From CAIKZZ01 sp035524495 (GTDB taxonomy: Bacteria; Pseudomonadota; Gammaproteobacteria; Steroidobacterales; Steroidobacteraceae), in assembly GCA_035524495.1 (NCBI GenBank), contig DATKOR010000025.1:1-64000 (forward strand): 64,000 bases of DNA. The letters run 5' to 3'. The translations under genes were made by a program, and so were the position numbers. The notes under the pieces are model-generated. The model did no database searches and had not been told where the DNA came from. It saw nothing but the letters and a program-made list of their open reading frames with translations. This document shows, one piece after another, positions 25,159 through 33,542 of the stretch (within the stretch, counting starts at the first letter, position 1; every line of letters begins with the position of its first letter).

Positions 25159-27864
25159 ATGGCTACGCTCAAAGTGCGTCTGTCCGCGCTGCTGATCGCG
25201 TTCGCGTTCGCGCTCGTCACGATCGGGACCTGGGCGTGGTTCAACCGCCCGGAGGCGGAACCGGAATGGCCCCACAAGGTGTGGGGCTTCGCGCTCTCCC
25301 CGTACCGCTCCGGCCAGGATGCGGTCAAGGAGGAGTACCCGACGCGCGAGCAGATCGCGGCGGACCTCGATCTCCTCAAGGGCAAGGCGCAGGCCATCCG
25401 CACCTACACCGTCGCCGGCACCATCGGGCTCGTGCCCGAGCTCGCCGCCGAGCGCGGCCTCAACGTCGCGCTCGGGGTCTGGATCGACGCGCGCCGCGAG
25501 CGCGATCAGGAGGAGCTCGCGAAGGCGATCGACCTCGCGTCCAAGCATCGCAACGTCGTGCGCGTCATCGTCGGCAACGAGTCGGTGCTGCGCGGCGACC
25601 TGCCGCTCGAGGACTTCCTGAAGCTGCTCGACCAGGCGCGCAACGCCATCGAGCAGCCGATCAGCACCGCCGAGCCCTGGCACGTGTGGCTCAAGAACCC
25701 CGAGCTCGCCGACCACGTCGACTTCATCGCCGTGCACCTCCTGCCCTACTGGGAGGGCGTCGACGTCGTGAAGGCCGTCGACTACTCGATCCACATGTAC
25801 CGCGAGGTGCAGGCGCGCTTCCCGAACAAGCCGGTCGTGATCGGCGAGGTCGGCTGGCCCTCGAACGGCCGCACGCGCGAGAAAGCGGTCGCGAGCGATG
25901 CGAACGAGGCGCTGTTCCTCAGGCGTTTCCTCGCCTGGGCCGAGCGCGAGCACGTGCCGTACTACATCGAGGAGGCGTTCGACCAGCCGTGGAAGGCGCA
26001 GTCCGAGGGCGGCGTCGGCGCCTACTGGGGCGTCTGGGACGTCGACCGGCGGCCGAAGTTCGAGTTCATGAAGCCGATCGTGCGCGTGCCGCAGTGGCAG
26101 ATGCTCGCGGCGGTGTCGGTCGTGCTCGCGGCGGCGATGCTGTTCTGGTTCTACATGTACTCGGGCACGCTCAAGAACCGCGGCCGCAGTTTCCTCGCCG
26201 TGATCATCTACGCGACCAGCGCGCTGACGACCTGGGTCATCTACGACTACTCGCAGCAGTACCTGACGATGACCAGCATCACGGTCGGCTTGCTGCTGTT
26301 CCTCGGCATGCTCGGCGTCATCGCGGTGCTGCTCGCCGAGGCGCACGAGTGGGCCGAGGCCCACTGGGTGCGGCTGCGCCGGCGGCTCCTCGTCGGCCCC
26401 GCGGCCGAGGGCAAGGACGGCGGCTACCGGCCGCGCGTGTCGATCCACGTGCCGGCATACAACGAGCCGCCGGACATGCTGATCGAGACGCTCGATGCGC
26501 TCGCGCGCCTCGAGTACCGGGACTTCGAGGTGCTGGTCATCGACAACAACACCAGGGACGAGGCCGTGTGGCGCCCGGTCGAGGCGCACTGCGCGAAGCT
26601 CGGCAGCCGCTTCCGGTTCTTCCACGTGAGCCCGCTCGCGGGCTTCAAGGCCGGCGCGCTCAACTTCGCGCTCAAGCACACCGCGCCCGACGCCGAGATC
26701 GTCGCGGTCATCGACAGCGACTACGTCGTCGCGCCCAACTGGCTCAAGGACCTCGCACCGGTGTTCAGCGCGCCGCAGATCGCGATCGTGCAGGCGCCGC
26801 AGGACTACCGCGACGACCAGCAGAGCGCCTTCAAGGCGATGTGCCACGCCGAGTACCGCGGCTTTTTCCACATCGGCATGATCACGCGCAACGAAAGGAA
26901 CGCGATCATCCAGCACGGCACGATGACGATGGTGCGCCACCAGGTGCTCCGCGACCTCGGCGGCTGGGCCGAGTGGTGCATCACCGAGGACGCCGAGCTC
27001 GGGCTCAGGATCTTCGAGCACGGCTACGAGGCGACCTACATCCCGCACAGCTACGGCAAGGGGCTGATGCCGGACACGTTCATCGACTACAAGAAGCAGC
27101 GCTTCCGCTGGGCGTACGGCGCGATGCAGATCCTGCGCGCGCACGCCGGCGCCCTGCTCGGTCGCCATCCGCTGGAGCTCACGGCCGGCCAGCGCTACCA
27201 CTTCCTGGCGGGCTGGCTGCCGTGGATGGCGGACGGTCTCAACGTCGTCTTCAACCTGTTTGCGCTCGTCTGGTCGCTGCTGATGGTGGTGCTGCCGGCG
27301 AAGGTCGACGCGCCGCTCGCGATGTTCTCGGTGCTGCCGCTGTCGCTCTTTGCCTTCAAGCTCGCGAAGCTGATGCACCTGTACCGGGTGCGCGTCGGCG
27401 CGGGCGTGCGCCAGACGATCGCCGCCTCGGTCGCGGGTCTCGGGCTCGCGCACACGATCGGCTTCGCGGTGCTGAAGGGCCTCCTGACCAGCAACGAGCC
27501 CTTCTTCCGCACGCCGAAGCAGGCCCACGCGCAGTCGCTGTGGGGCGCGCTGCAGGCCTGCCGCGAGGAGATGCTGATGGCGATCGCGCTCCTGCTGAGC
27601 GCATGGGCCGTCACGATGAACCTCGAGAACGCGAGCCTCGACCGCATGCGGATGGCGAGCCCCGACCTTCGCGTCTGGGTCGCGGTCATGGTGGTGCAGG
27701 CGATCCCATACCTCGCCGCGGTCGCAGCCTCGATCGTCAGCAGCCTGCCGATCCCGGCGCGCTGGGTCGGCAACGGCTACGCGAAGGTCGAGACCGACGA
27801 GGAGTACGCGACGATCGTCGACGCCGCGCCCACCGCGCCGTCCGCACCGGGCGGCGGCGGCTGA
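25159..27864 (+). CDS. ndvB: NdvB-like beta-1,3-glucan synthase: GH17 domain fused to a GT2 glycosyltransferase
   Basis: 901 residues, starting at the ATG after GCGCCCCC (an upstream GTG-type extension is unlikely). After an N-terminal membrane anchor comes a periplasmic GH17 domain (about 40-315) with the acid/base Glu in VGNESV (about 139) and the nucleophile in IGEVGWPSNG (about 230). Two helices lead to a cytoplasmic family-2 transferase (about 430-660) with VIDSDY (about 518), the TED motif (about 609) and QRFRW (about 646), then further helices. This is the order seen in Pseudomonas NdvB, which makes and cyclises beta-1,3-glucans in the periplasm. The CbiM-like gene follows 7 bases later. 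Confidence 0.87.
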   Translation: MATLKVRLSALLIAFAFALVTIGTWAWFNRPEAEPEWPHKVWGFALSPYRSGQDAVKEEYPTREQIAADLDLLKGKAQAIRTYTVAGTIGLVPELAAERGLNVALGVWIDARRERDQEELAKAIDLASKHRNVVRVIVGNESVLRGDLPLEDFLKLLDQARNAIEQPISTAEPWHVWLKNPELADHVDFIAVHLLPYWEGVDVVKAVDYSIHMYREVQARFPNKPVVIGEVGWPSNGRTREKAVASDANEALFLRRFLAWAEREHVPYYIEEAFDQPWKAQSEGGVGAYWGVWDVDRRPKFEFMKPIVRVPQWQMLAAVSVVLAAAMLFWFYMYSGTLKNRGRSFLAVIIYATSALTTWVIYDYSQQYLTMTSITVGLLLFLGMLGVIAVLLAEAHEWAEAHWVRLRRRLLVGPAAEGKDGGYRPRVSIHVPAYNEPPDMLIETLDALARLEYRDFEVLVIDNNTRDEAVWRPVEAHCAKLGSRFRFFHVSPLAGFKAGALNFALKHTAPDAEIVAVIDSDYVVAPNWLKDLAPVFSAPQIAIVQAPQDYRDDQQSAFKAMCHAEYRGFFHIGMITRNERNAIIQHGTMTMVRHQVLRDLGGWAEWCITEDAELGLRIFEHGYEATYIPHSYGKGLMPDTFIDYKKQRFRWAYGAMQILRAHAGALLGRHPLELTAGQRYHFLAGWLPWMADGLNVVFNLFALVWSLLMVVLPAKVDAPLAMFSVLPLSLFAFKLAKLMHLYRVRVGAGVRQTIAASVAGLGLAHTIGFAVLKGLLTSNEPFFRTPKQAHAQSLWGALQACREEMLMAIALLLSAWAVTMNLENASLDRMRMASPDLRVWVAVMVVQAIPYLAAVAASIVSSLPIPARWVGNGYAKVETDEEYATIVDAAPTAPSAPGGGG

Positions 27865-27871
27865 GGCGCGC

Positions 27872-28528
27872 GTGCCGGAACGGCTCCTGAGCGCACCGCT
27901 CGCGCTCGCGACGCTCGCGCTCAGCGTGTTCGTCGTCGCACTCGCCGCGCTGCGCGCGCCGTGGCGCCGCTGGCTCGGCCGCAACGACCGCCAGCACGTG
28001 TACTTCGCGAGTCTGGTGCTCCTTTCGATCGTGGGTGCGCTGCGCGCCGGGATCACGCCGGGCCTGTCGCTGCACTTCCTGATGATGAGCGCGCTGACGC
28101 TGATGCAGGGCACGGCGCTGGCGCTCGTCGCGGCCGGGCTCGTGACGGCGGCCGATGCGCTCTGGCACGGCACGCCGGCCGCGTGGCCGGCGAGCTTCGT
28201 GTGTGCGGGCCTCGTGCCCGTCGCGGCCACCGCGCTCGTGCACCGCGCGGTCGCGAAGTTCCTGCCGCACCACTACTTCGTGTACTTCTTCGTCACCGTG
28301 TTCGCGGGCTCGATGATCGCCTTCGCGCTCGCCGCGCTCGCCGGGCTCGCGCTGCTCGCCCTGTCGGGGACGCTGCCCGCGGCGGGCGCGCTCGGCGATT
28401 TCCTGGTCCTCGTGCCGATCGTCGGGTTCGGCGAGGGCGTGCTGAACGGCCTCGTGATGGCGGTCGCGGTCGTCTACGCGCCCGAGTGGGTGCAGAGCTT
28501 CGACGACCGGACGTACCTGCGTCGCTGA
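27872..28528 (+). CDS. CbiM-family (energy-coupling factor S-component-like) membrane protein
   Basis: 218 residues from a GTG, with about six membrane helices. LRAGITPGLSLHFLMMSALT and the C-terminal FGEGVLNGLVMAVAVVYAPE-W plus FDDRTYL match stand-alone proteobacterial proteins annotated as CbiM-like ECF permeases. True CbiM binds cobalt or nickel through an N-terminal MHI motif; here the N-terminus is MPERLLSAPL, so metal transport is doubtful. No ECF ATPase or T component lies nearby. The gene follows the glucan synthase by 7 bases and is probably cotranscribed with it. Confidence 0.75.
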   Translation: MPERLLSAPLALATLALSVFVVALAALRAPWRRWLGRNDRQHVYFASLVLLSIVGALRAGITPGLSLHFLMMSALTLMQGTALALVAAGLVTAADALWHGTPAAWPASFVCAGLVPVAATALVHRAVAKFLPHHYFVYFFVTVFAGSMIAFALAALAGLALLALSGTLPAAGALGDFLVLVPIVGFGEGVLNGLVMAVAVVYAPEWVQSFDDRTYLRR

Positions 28529-28720
28529 GCCTCCAGTCGAGAATCATTCCCATCGGCGCCTTCAGGCGACGTTCAGCGCGCGGCGTGCAGGATTCCGCCG
28601 CGGCCTCGCGACACGGATCCGAACCGGCCGTAGAATGCCGCGCCATGCCGCCCGGACGACGAGCGTGTCGGTCCTCAGCGGCGCGAGAATTCCCGACGTT
28701 GATCGAGAAGGAGTCAGACG

Positions 28721-29053
28721 ATGTTCGACCAGAAGCTGCCGCGCCGCACCGTCCTCAAGAGCGCCCTCGCGGGACTCGCCGCGATTCCGGTCGTCGGCAT
28801 TGCAACGCGCGCCGATGCCGCGCCGGCGATGCTCGACGTCAACGATCCGCAGGCCAAGGGTCTTGGTTATGTCACCGACACGACCAAGGTCGATGCCAAG
28901 GCGAACCCGATGCACAAGCCAGAGCAGAAGTGCGCCAACTGTGTCCAGTACCAGGGCAAGGCGGGTGATGCGTCGGCGCCGTGCGTGATCTTTGCCGGCA
29001 AGCTCGTCGCGAGCAACGGCTGGTGCAAGGTCTGGGCGAAGAAGCCCGCCTGA
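28721..29053 (+). CDS. High-potential iron-sulfur protein (HiPIP)
   Basis: 110-residue periplasmic electron carrier. It has a Tat signal (RRTVLKSALAGLAAIPVVG) ending near ADA-AP, and four cluster ligands C71, C74, C88 and C102 (KCANCVQYQGKAG ... APCVIF ... GWCKVW), the classic HiPIP pattern for one [4Fe-4S] cluster that shuttles between +3 and +2. A strong ribosome binding site (GAAGGAG) precedes the ATG. HiPIPs carry electrons from the bc1 complex to a reaction centre or terminal oxidase, or from other oxidoreductases; nothing adjacent identifies the partner. Confidence 0.95.
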   Translation: MFDQKLPRRTVLKSALAGLAAIPVVGIATRADAAPAMLDVNDPQAKGLGYVTDTTKVDAKANPMHKPEQKCANCVQYQGKAGDASAPCVIFAGKLVASNGWCKVWAKKPA

Positions 29054-29167
29054 ACCGAAGGACGGGGGCGAGCGGTCCCGCTCGTCCCCCGCCCCCTCCC
29101 GCGCTCGGCTCGCCCGAGAGCGGCGGCGCTGGCATAGTCCGTGCCCCGTGCCGAGCGAGGGGACCCG

Positions 29168-31207
29168 ATGAACCGTTCGAATCCGCGCCGCGCGTTCGCC
29201 GCGGCGCTCGCGCTGTTGGTGCTCGCCGGCGCGCAAGGCGCGACGCCTAGACCCGCGATCGGCAGCTTCGGCATCGACCTCGGCGGGCGCGACCTCGGCG
29301 TGCGACCGGGCGAGGACTTCTATCGCTACGCCGGCGGCCACTGGCTCGCGACGACGACGCTCCCCCCGGACCGAACCAGCTGGGGAACGTTCGCGCAGCT
29401 GCGCGAGGAATCGGACGAGCACGTCCGCGGGATCCTCGAGGCGGCCGCGGCCGGCAACGCCGCCCCCGGCAGCGTCGAGCGCAAGATCGGCGACTACTAC
29501 GCGAGCTTCCTCGACCGCCCGGCCATCGACGCGCTCGGGCTCGCGCCGGCGCGCGCCGGGCTCGAGGCGATCAGCGCGGCGACGACGCACGAGGACATCG
29601 CGCGGCTGATGGCGCGCCCCGACCTCTCGCTCCCGGCGCCGATCGACTTCGGCATCACGGTCGACCGCAGGGACCCGGACCGCTACGTCGTCGGCATCAC
29701 GCACGGCGGGCTCGCGCTCCCCGACCGCGAGTACTACCTGCGCGAGGACGGCGACTTCCCGGCGCTGCGCGCCGAGTACCGCGCGCACGTCGAGCGGCTG
29801 CTCGCGCTCGCCGGGATGGCGAACGCCGCGGACGCGGCGGCGTCGGTCCTCGCGCTCGAGACCGAGATCGCGAAGCGCCACTGGCCGCGCGCCGAGCGCC
29901 GCGACCGCGACAAGACCTACAACCTGCGGACGCGCGCGGCGCTCGGCGAGCTCGCGCCCGGCTTCCCGTGGGACGCCGCGTTGGAGGCCGCCGACCTCGG
30001 CGGCATCCGCGAGGCCGTGGTCTGCGAGCTCTCGGCGATCGGACCGCTCGCCGAGCTCTATCGCGCGACGCCGGTCACGACCTGGCGCACCTACCTCACC
30101 TACCACTACCTGCGGTCGCGCGCCGCGGTGCTGCCCGACGCCTTCGACAGGGAAGTGTTCGACTTCTTCGGGCACCGACTGAACGGCCAGCCCGAGCAGC
30201 GCGCGCGCTGGAAGCGCGCGGTCGAGGCGACGAACGGCGCGCTCGGCGAGGGCGTCGGCGAGTTCTACGTCGCGCGCTACTTCCCGCCGGCGGCGAAGAC
30301 CGCGGCGCTCGCGCTGGTCGAGAACCTGAGGCGCGCCTACGCCGAGCGCATCAGGGACCTGCCGTGGATGAGCGACGACACGAAGCAGGCGGCGGCCGAG
30401 AAGCTCGCGCTCTTCCGCCCCAAGATCGGCTACCCGGACCGCTGGCGCGACTACACGGCGCTCGAGGTGCGCCGCGGCGACGCGTTCGGCAATGCGACGC
30501 GCGCGCGACTCTTCGCGTGGCATCGCGAGGTCGTGCGCCTCGGCGCGCCCACCGACCGCGACGAGTGGCACGCGACGCCGCAGACGGTCAACGCCTACTA
30601 CAACGCGACCTTCAACGAGATCTTGTTCCCGGCCGCGATCCTGCAGCCGCCGTTCTTCGACGCGGCCGCGGACGCGGCCGTCAACTACGGCGCGATCGGC
30701 GCCGTCATCGGTCACGAGATGGGCCACGGCTTCGACGACCAGGGCGCGAAGTCCGACGGGCACGGCGTGCAACACGCCTGGTGGAACGCACGCGACGTCG
30801 CGGCCTTCCAGGGGCTGGTCGGGCGGCTCGCGGACCAGTACTCGGCCTTCGAGCCGCTGCCCGGCATCAAGGTGAATGGCCGCCTGACGCTCGGCGAGAA
30901 CATCGGCGACCTCGGCGGACTGACGGCCGCGTACGTCGCCTACCACGTCTCGCTCGGCGGCCGTCCGGCGCCGGTGCTCGAGGGCCTGAGCGGCGACCAG
31001 CGCTTCTTCCTCGCCTACGCACAGGTGTGGCGCGCGCTCTATCGCGACGAGAGCCTGCGCAACCAGCTGCTGACCGACCCGCACAGCCCGCCGCGTTACC
31101 GCGTCAATGGCGTCGTGCGCAACGTCGATGCCTGGTACCAGGCGTTCGGGATCAGCAAGGACGATCCGCTCTACCTGCCGCCGGCCGAGCGCGTCCACAT
31201 CTGGTGA
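29168..31207 (+). CDS. M13-family zinc metallopeptidase (neprilysin-like)
   Basis: 679 residues from the ATG after GAGGGGACCCG, with a signal peptide (AAALALLVLAGAQGA). The catalytic motif HEMGH (about 516-520, VIGHEMGHGFDDQG) and the third-ligand motif GENIGDLGGL (about 576) are intact, as is the substrate-binding VNAYYNATFNEILFPAAILQ (written in part). It ends NDEDPLYLPPAERVHIW-like, close to the usual terminal CxVW but without the cysteine. It acts as a periplasmic or secreted oligopeptidase. A strong hairpin follows. Confidence 0.94.
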   Translation: MNRSNPRRAFAAALALLVLAGAQGATPRPAIGSFGIDLGGRDLGVRPGEDFYRYAGGHWLATTTLPPDRTSWGTFAQLREESDEHVRGILEAAAAGNAAPGSVERKIGDYYASFLDRPAIDALGLAPARAGLEAISAATTHEDIARLMARPDLSLPAPIDFGITVDRRDPDRYVVGITHGGLALPDREYYLREDGDFPALRAEYRAHVERLLALAGMANAADAAASVLALETEIAKRHWPRAERRDRDKTYNLRTRAALGELAPGFPWDAALEAADLGGIREAVVCELSAIGPLAELYRATPVTTWRTYLTYHYLRSRAAVLPDAFDREVFDFFGHRLNGQPEQRARWKRAVEATNGALGEGVGEFYVARYFPPAAKTAALALVENLRRAYAERIRDLPWMSDDTKQAAAEKLALFRPKIGYPDRWRDYTALEVRRGDAFGNATRARLFAWHREVVRLGAPTDRDEWHATPQTVNAYYNATFNEILFPAAILQPPFFDAAADAAVNYGAIGAVIGHEMGHGFDDQGAKSDGHGVQHAWWNARDVAAFQGLVGRLADQYSAFEPLPGIKVNGRLTLGENIGDLGGLTAAYVAYHVSLGGRPAPVLEGLSGDQRFFLAYAQVWRALYRDESLRNQLLTDPHSPPRYRVNGVVRNVDAWYQAFGISKDDPLYLPPAERVHIW

Positions 31208-31222
31208 CCCCGGAAACACGAA

Positions 31223-31249
31223 GGCCCCGGGTGGTCGCCACCCGGGGCC
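31223..31249. terminator. Bidirectional hairpin between the M13 peptidase and the Lys/His-rich gene
   Basis: GGCCCCGGGTGG and CCACCCGGGGCC form a perfect 12-bp stem around the loop TCG. On the minus strand the stem is followed by TTCGTGTTT, so it is the better terminator for the small gene at 31282-31464. On the plus strand it follows the M13 stop by 15 bases but without a T tract. Confidence 0.8.
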
Positions 31250-31281
31250 CCTGACTGTGATCAGCCAGACGGAGCGATCGC

Positions 31282-31464
31282 TTACTTCGCGGCCGCCTCG
31301 TCCTTCTTCTCTTCCTTCTTGTGCTTCTTGTGGTGCTTCTTCTTCTCGGGCTTGGCGTCCGAGGAAGCAGCCGGAGCCGACGCGGCCGGCGCCGTGGTGT
31401 CGGCGGCGAACACCGGCATGGCGAGCGTCAGGGCGGCAACGAGCAGGGCAAGCTTCTTGAACAT
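31282..31464 (-). CDS. Small exported Lys/His-rich protein (60 aa)
   Basis: 60 residues from an ATG with ribosome binding site GGAGG. A signal peptide (KKLALLVAALTLAMPVFA) ends at the AxA site before DTT. The mature part is Ala-rich and then a dense Lys/His/Glu stretch (KPEKKKHHKKHKKEEKKDE). It resembles the many small, highly charged secreted proteins of proteobacteria that lack an assigned family; acid, metal or nucleic-acid binding are possible but unproven. It has its own hairpin terminator, which supports a real, separately expressed gene. Confidence 0.75.
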   Translation of the reverse strand: MFKKLALLVAALTLAMPVFAADTTAPAASAPAASSDAKPEKKKHHKKHKKEEKKDEAAAK

Positions 31465-31676
31465 GAGAACGAACCTCCAGAGGGTGTCAGGGCGTCGCGC
31501 CCAACCGGGCGTCGCGGATCAATGTTGCGGCGCGGGCGGCTCAACGCAGCAAGTATGAAGCACACTTAATTCGCTCGGCCGCGATGGCCCAGCAACGCCG
31601 CAATGGCCGCTGTGGAATTCGCGGATATCGGCGCGCGCCCGGCATTGCGAGGCTCGCGGACTGCCGGAACACACAC

Positions 31677-32519
31677 ATGCCGCGCCCGCATACCGATTTC
31701 CTTCAGTCGCAGACGCTGGCGTGGCAGCCGAGCCGCTTCCCGCACCTGCCGGGTTGCCAGGTCAAGCTGCTGAGCGAGGACCCCGACAGCGGTGCGCAGA
31801 GCCTCATCGTGCGCTTCCCGTCGGGCTGGGCGACCGTGCGCCCGGGCGTGCTCGGGACGGGCGAGGAGCTGCTCGTGCTCGAGGGCGCGCTCGAACTCGA
31901 CGGCCGGCGCTTCGGACCCGACGGCTACGGCTGGTTCCCGCCGGGATCGTTGCGCACGCTGCGCGCGGCGCCGGACGGGGCGGTCGCGCTCGTGTTCTTC
32001 GACGGCGAGCCCGCGTGGACCGACGGCGCCCCGGCCGCCGGCAGCAAGGCGCCGGTGGCGAGCCTAATCGACGCCTTCGAGCTGCCCTGGATGTCGGAGG
32101 GGCTCGAGCTCGCATACGGCTGCGCCGGCCGGCGCTGGAAGGCGCTGCGCGGTGCGCCGCACACCGGGCCCGCGACGCTCTTGATCGCCTCGGCGCCGCA
32201 CTTGCACCCGCCGCGCTGGTGCGGGGCGCAGGAGATCCACGCGTGCGCCGTCGAGCTCTTCGTGCTGTCGGGCGACCTGCTGAGCCACGCCGGTCAGTTG
32301 TGCGCCGGCGCCTACTGCTGGCGTCCGGCCGGCATCGCGCACGGGCCCTACGGATCGCGCGGCGGCAACCTCGCAATCGTGCGCACCCACGGCGCGCGCT
32401 TCAACACCGAACTCACGGCCTACGAGATCGCATTGCCGCGGGCGCCCGAGTACCGGCCGCTGCTGCCGCCCGAGCTGCGCTCGTGCGCGGTGCACCCGTG
32501 GCGGCCGCAGCGCTACTGA
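31677..32519 (+). CDS. Cupin-domain protein (DUF4437-like), two cupin halves
   Basis: 280 residues from the ATG at 31677 (MPRPHTDFLQSQTL); a longer reading upstream lacks conservation features. Two beta-barrel cupin halves are visible: the first around VRFPSGWATVRPGVLGTGEE and LEGALELDGRRFGPDGYGWF, the second around LHPPRWCGAQEIHACAVELF and LCAGAYCWRPAGIAHGPYG. The PxG spacing is typical. His residues that could bind metal appear mainly in the second half. The enzymatic role is unknown. It is convergent with the CHAD gene. Confidence 0.78.
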   Translation: MPRPHTDFLQSQTLAWQPSRFPHLPGCQVKLLSEDPDSGAQSLIVRFPSGWATVRPGVLGTGEELLVLEGALELDGRRFGPDGYGWFPPGSLRTLRAAPDGAVALVFFDGEPAWTDGAPAAGSKAPVASLIDAFELPWMSEGLELAYGCAGRRWKALRGAPHTGPATLLIASAPHLHPPRWCGAQEIHACAVELFVLSGDLLSHAGQLCAGAYCWRPAGIAHGPYGSRGGNLAIVRTHGARFNTELTAYEIALPRAPEYRPLLPPELRSCAVHPWRPQRY

Positions 32520-32526
32520 CGCACGC

Positions 32527-33423
32527 CTAGGCGCGGCGGGCGCGACCGCGGCGCGCCGCCGTCGGCGCTGCCTCGACCCAATGCTGCCACCACTGCGCGG
32601 CGCGCGGCGCGAGTCGCCGCGGCCGCTCCTCGTAGAGCCGCGCGCCGATCGTGAAGGCGCGCGAGCGCAGCAGCGCGCGGCGCCGCACCAGCGCCGCTGC
32701 GAGCTTGCGCCTGAGCGCCGGCGCGAGCGGCGCGGCGTCGAGGCGCGCCGCGAGCAGCGTGCAGTCGTGGTGCGCACCGAGCACGTCGGCGAGCCGGTGC
32801 GCCTCCCCGGCGAGCGCGGTCATCATCCGCGGCCACGCGGGCTCGAGCACCTCGAGCGCGTGCCAGTACTGCTTGACGTGCTTGCGCCACTCGTGCAGCC
32901 GCGTCGGGCGCGGCACCTCGCGCGCCGCCTCGAGCGCGCGCCGTCCGCGCCGGTAGATGCGCACGAAGCCGACCGCGAGCATCGTCCCGTCGCCCTCGAG
33001 CGGCGCGGCGAGCAGACGCTGGCGCGCGACCTTCAGCTGCGCGCGCGCGCGCGGGGCGTCGATGCGCGCCTGGCGCGTGCGCCGCTCGCGCTCGAATCGC
33101 ATCAGCAGGCTGCGCAGTGCCGCCGGCGCGATGCCCGCGCCCGCCGCGGTCTCGCGCGCGAGCTCCTTGAGCACGACCGCATCGCGCGCCCCGCCGAGCA
33201 TCTGACCGATCTCGCGCAGCGTCCCGTTGACGCGGCCGTAGGCGTCGCCCGCGAGGCCGCTGCGCACGAGGCGCAGCAGTGCGCGCGCGCGCTTGAGCTC
33301 GCGACGCGCCAGGTGCACCGCCTCGTCGCTCGGACTCGCGGTCAGCGCGCGCCCGGCGGCCTTGATCCGCGCCGCGCACAGGCGGCGCGCGGTCCGCACC
33401 GCCCGGGTATCGACCTTGGTCAT
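32527..33423 (-). CDS. CHAD-domain protein
   Basis: 298 residues, all-helical and very rich in Arg, Lys and His. The CHAD pattern is clear: VHLARRELKRARALLRLVRSG, IGQMLGGARDAVVLKEL, RLHEWRKHVKQYWHALEVLEP and LADVLGAHHDCTLLAARL. CHAD domains bind inorganic polyphosphate through conserved basic helices and often accompany polyphosphate granules or a CYTH triphosphatase. No CYTH domain or ppk gene is in view, so this is a stand-alone CHAD protein. The start is the ATG at 33423, and the upstream frame is a shadow. Confidence 0.9.
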   Translation of the reverse strand: MTKVDTRAVRTARRLCAARIKAAGRALTASPSDEAVHLARRELKRARALLRLVRSGLAGDAYGRVNGTLREIGQMLGGARDAVVLKELARETAAGAGIAPAALRSLLMRFERERRTRQARIDAPRARAQLKVARQRLLAAPLEGDGTMLAVGFVRIYRRGRRALEAAREVPRPTRLHEWRKHVKQYWHALEVLEPAWPRMMTALAGEAHRLADVLGAHHDCTLLAARLDAAPLAPALRRKLAAALVRRRALLRSRAFTIGARLYEERPRRLAPRAAQWWQHWVEAAPTAARRGRARRA

Positions 33424-33542
33424 CGCGCCTTCCAGCGGCCGGCAGGCCGCGAAGCATGCCCGGACCCGGGCGCAGGCGCTATTAGGGCAACTGCGGGGCG
33501 CCCTGCCGCGGCATGCTGCGCCGCAGGGGCTAAGATCGCCGC

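Noticed and set aside
25039..28230. Minus-strand open frame of more than 1,000 codons opposite the glucan synthase
   Set aside because: It is antisense to a well-supported gene with GT2 and GH17 motifs; the translation is compositionally biased and motif-free.
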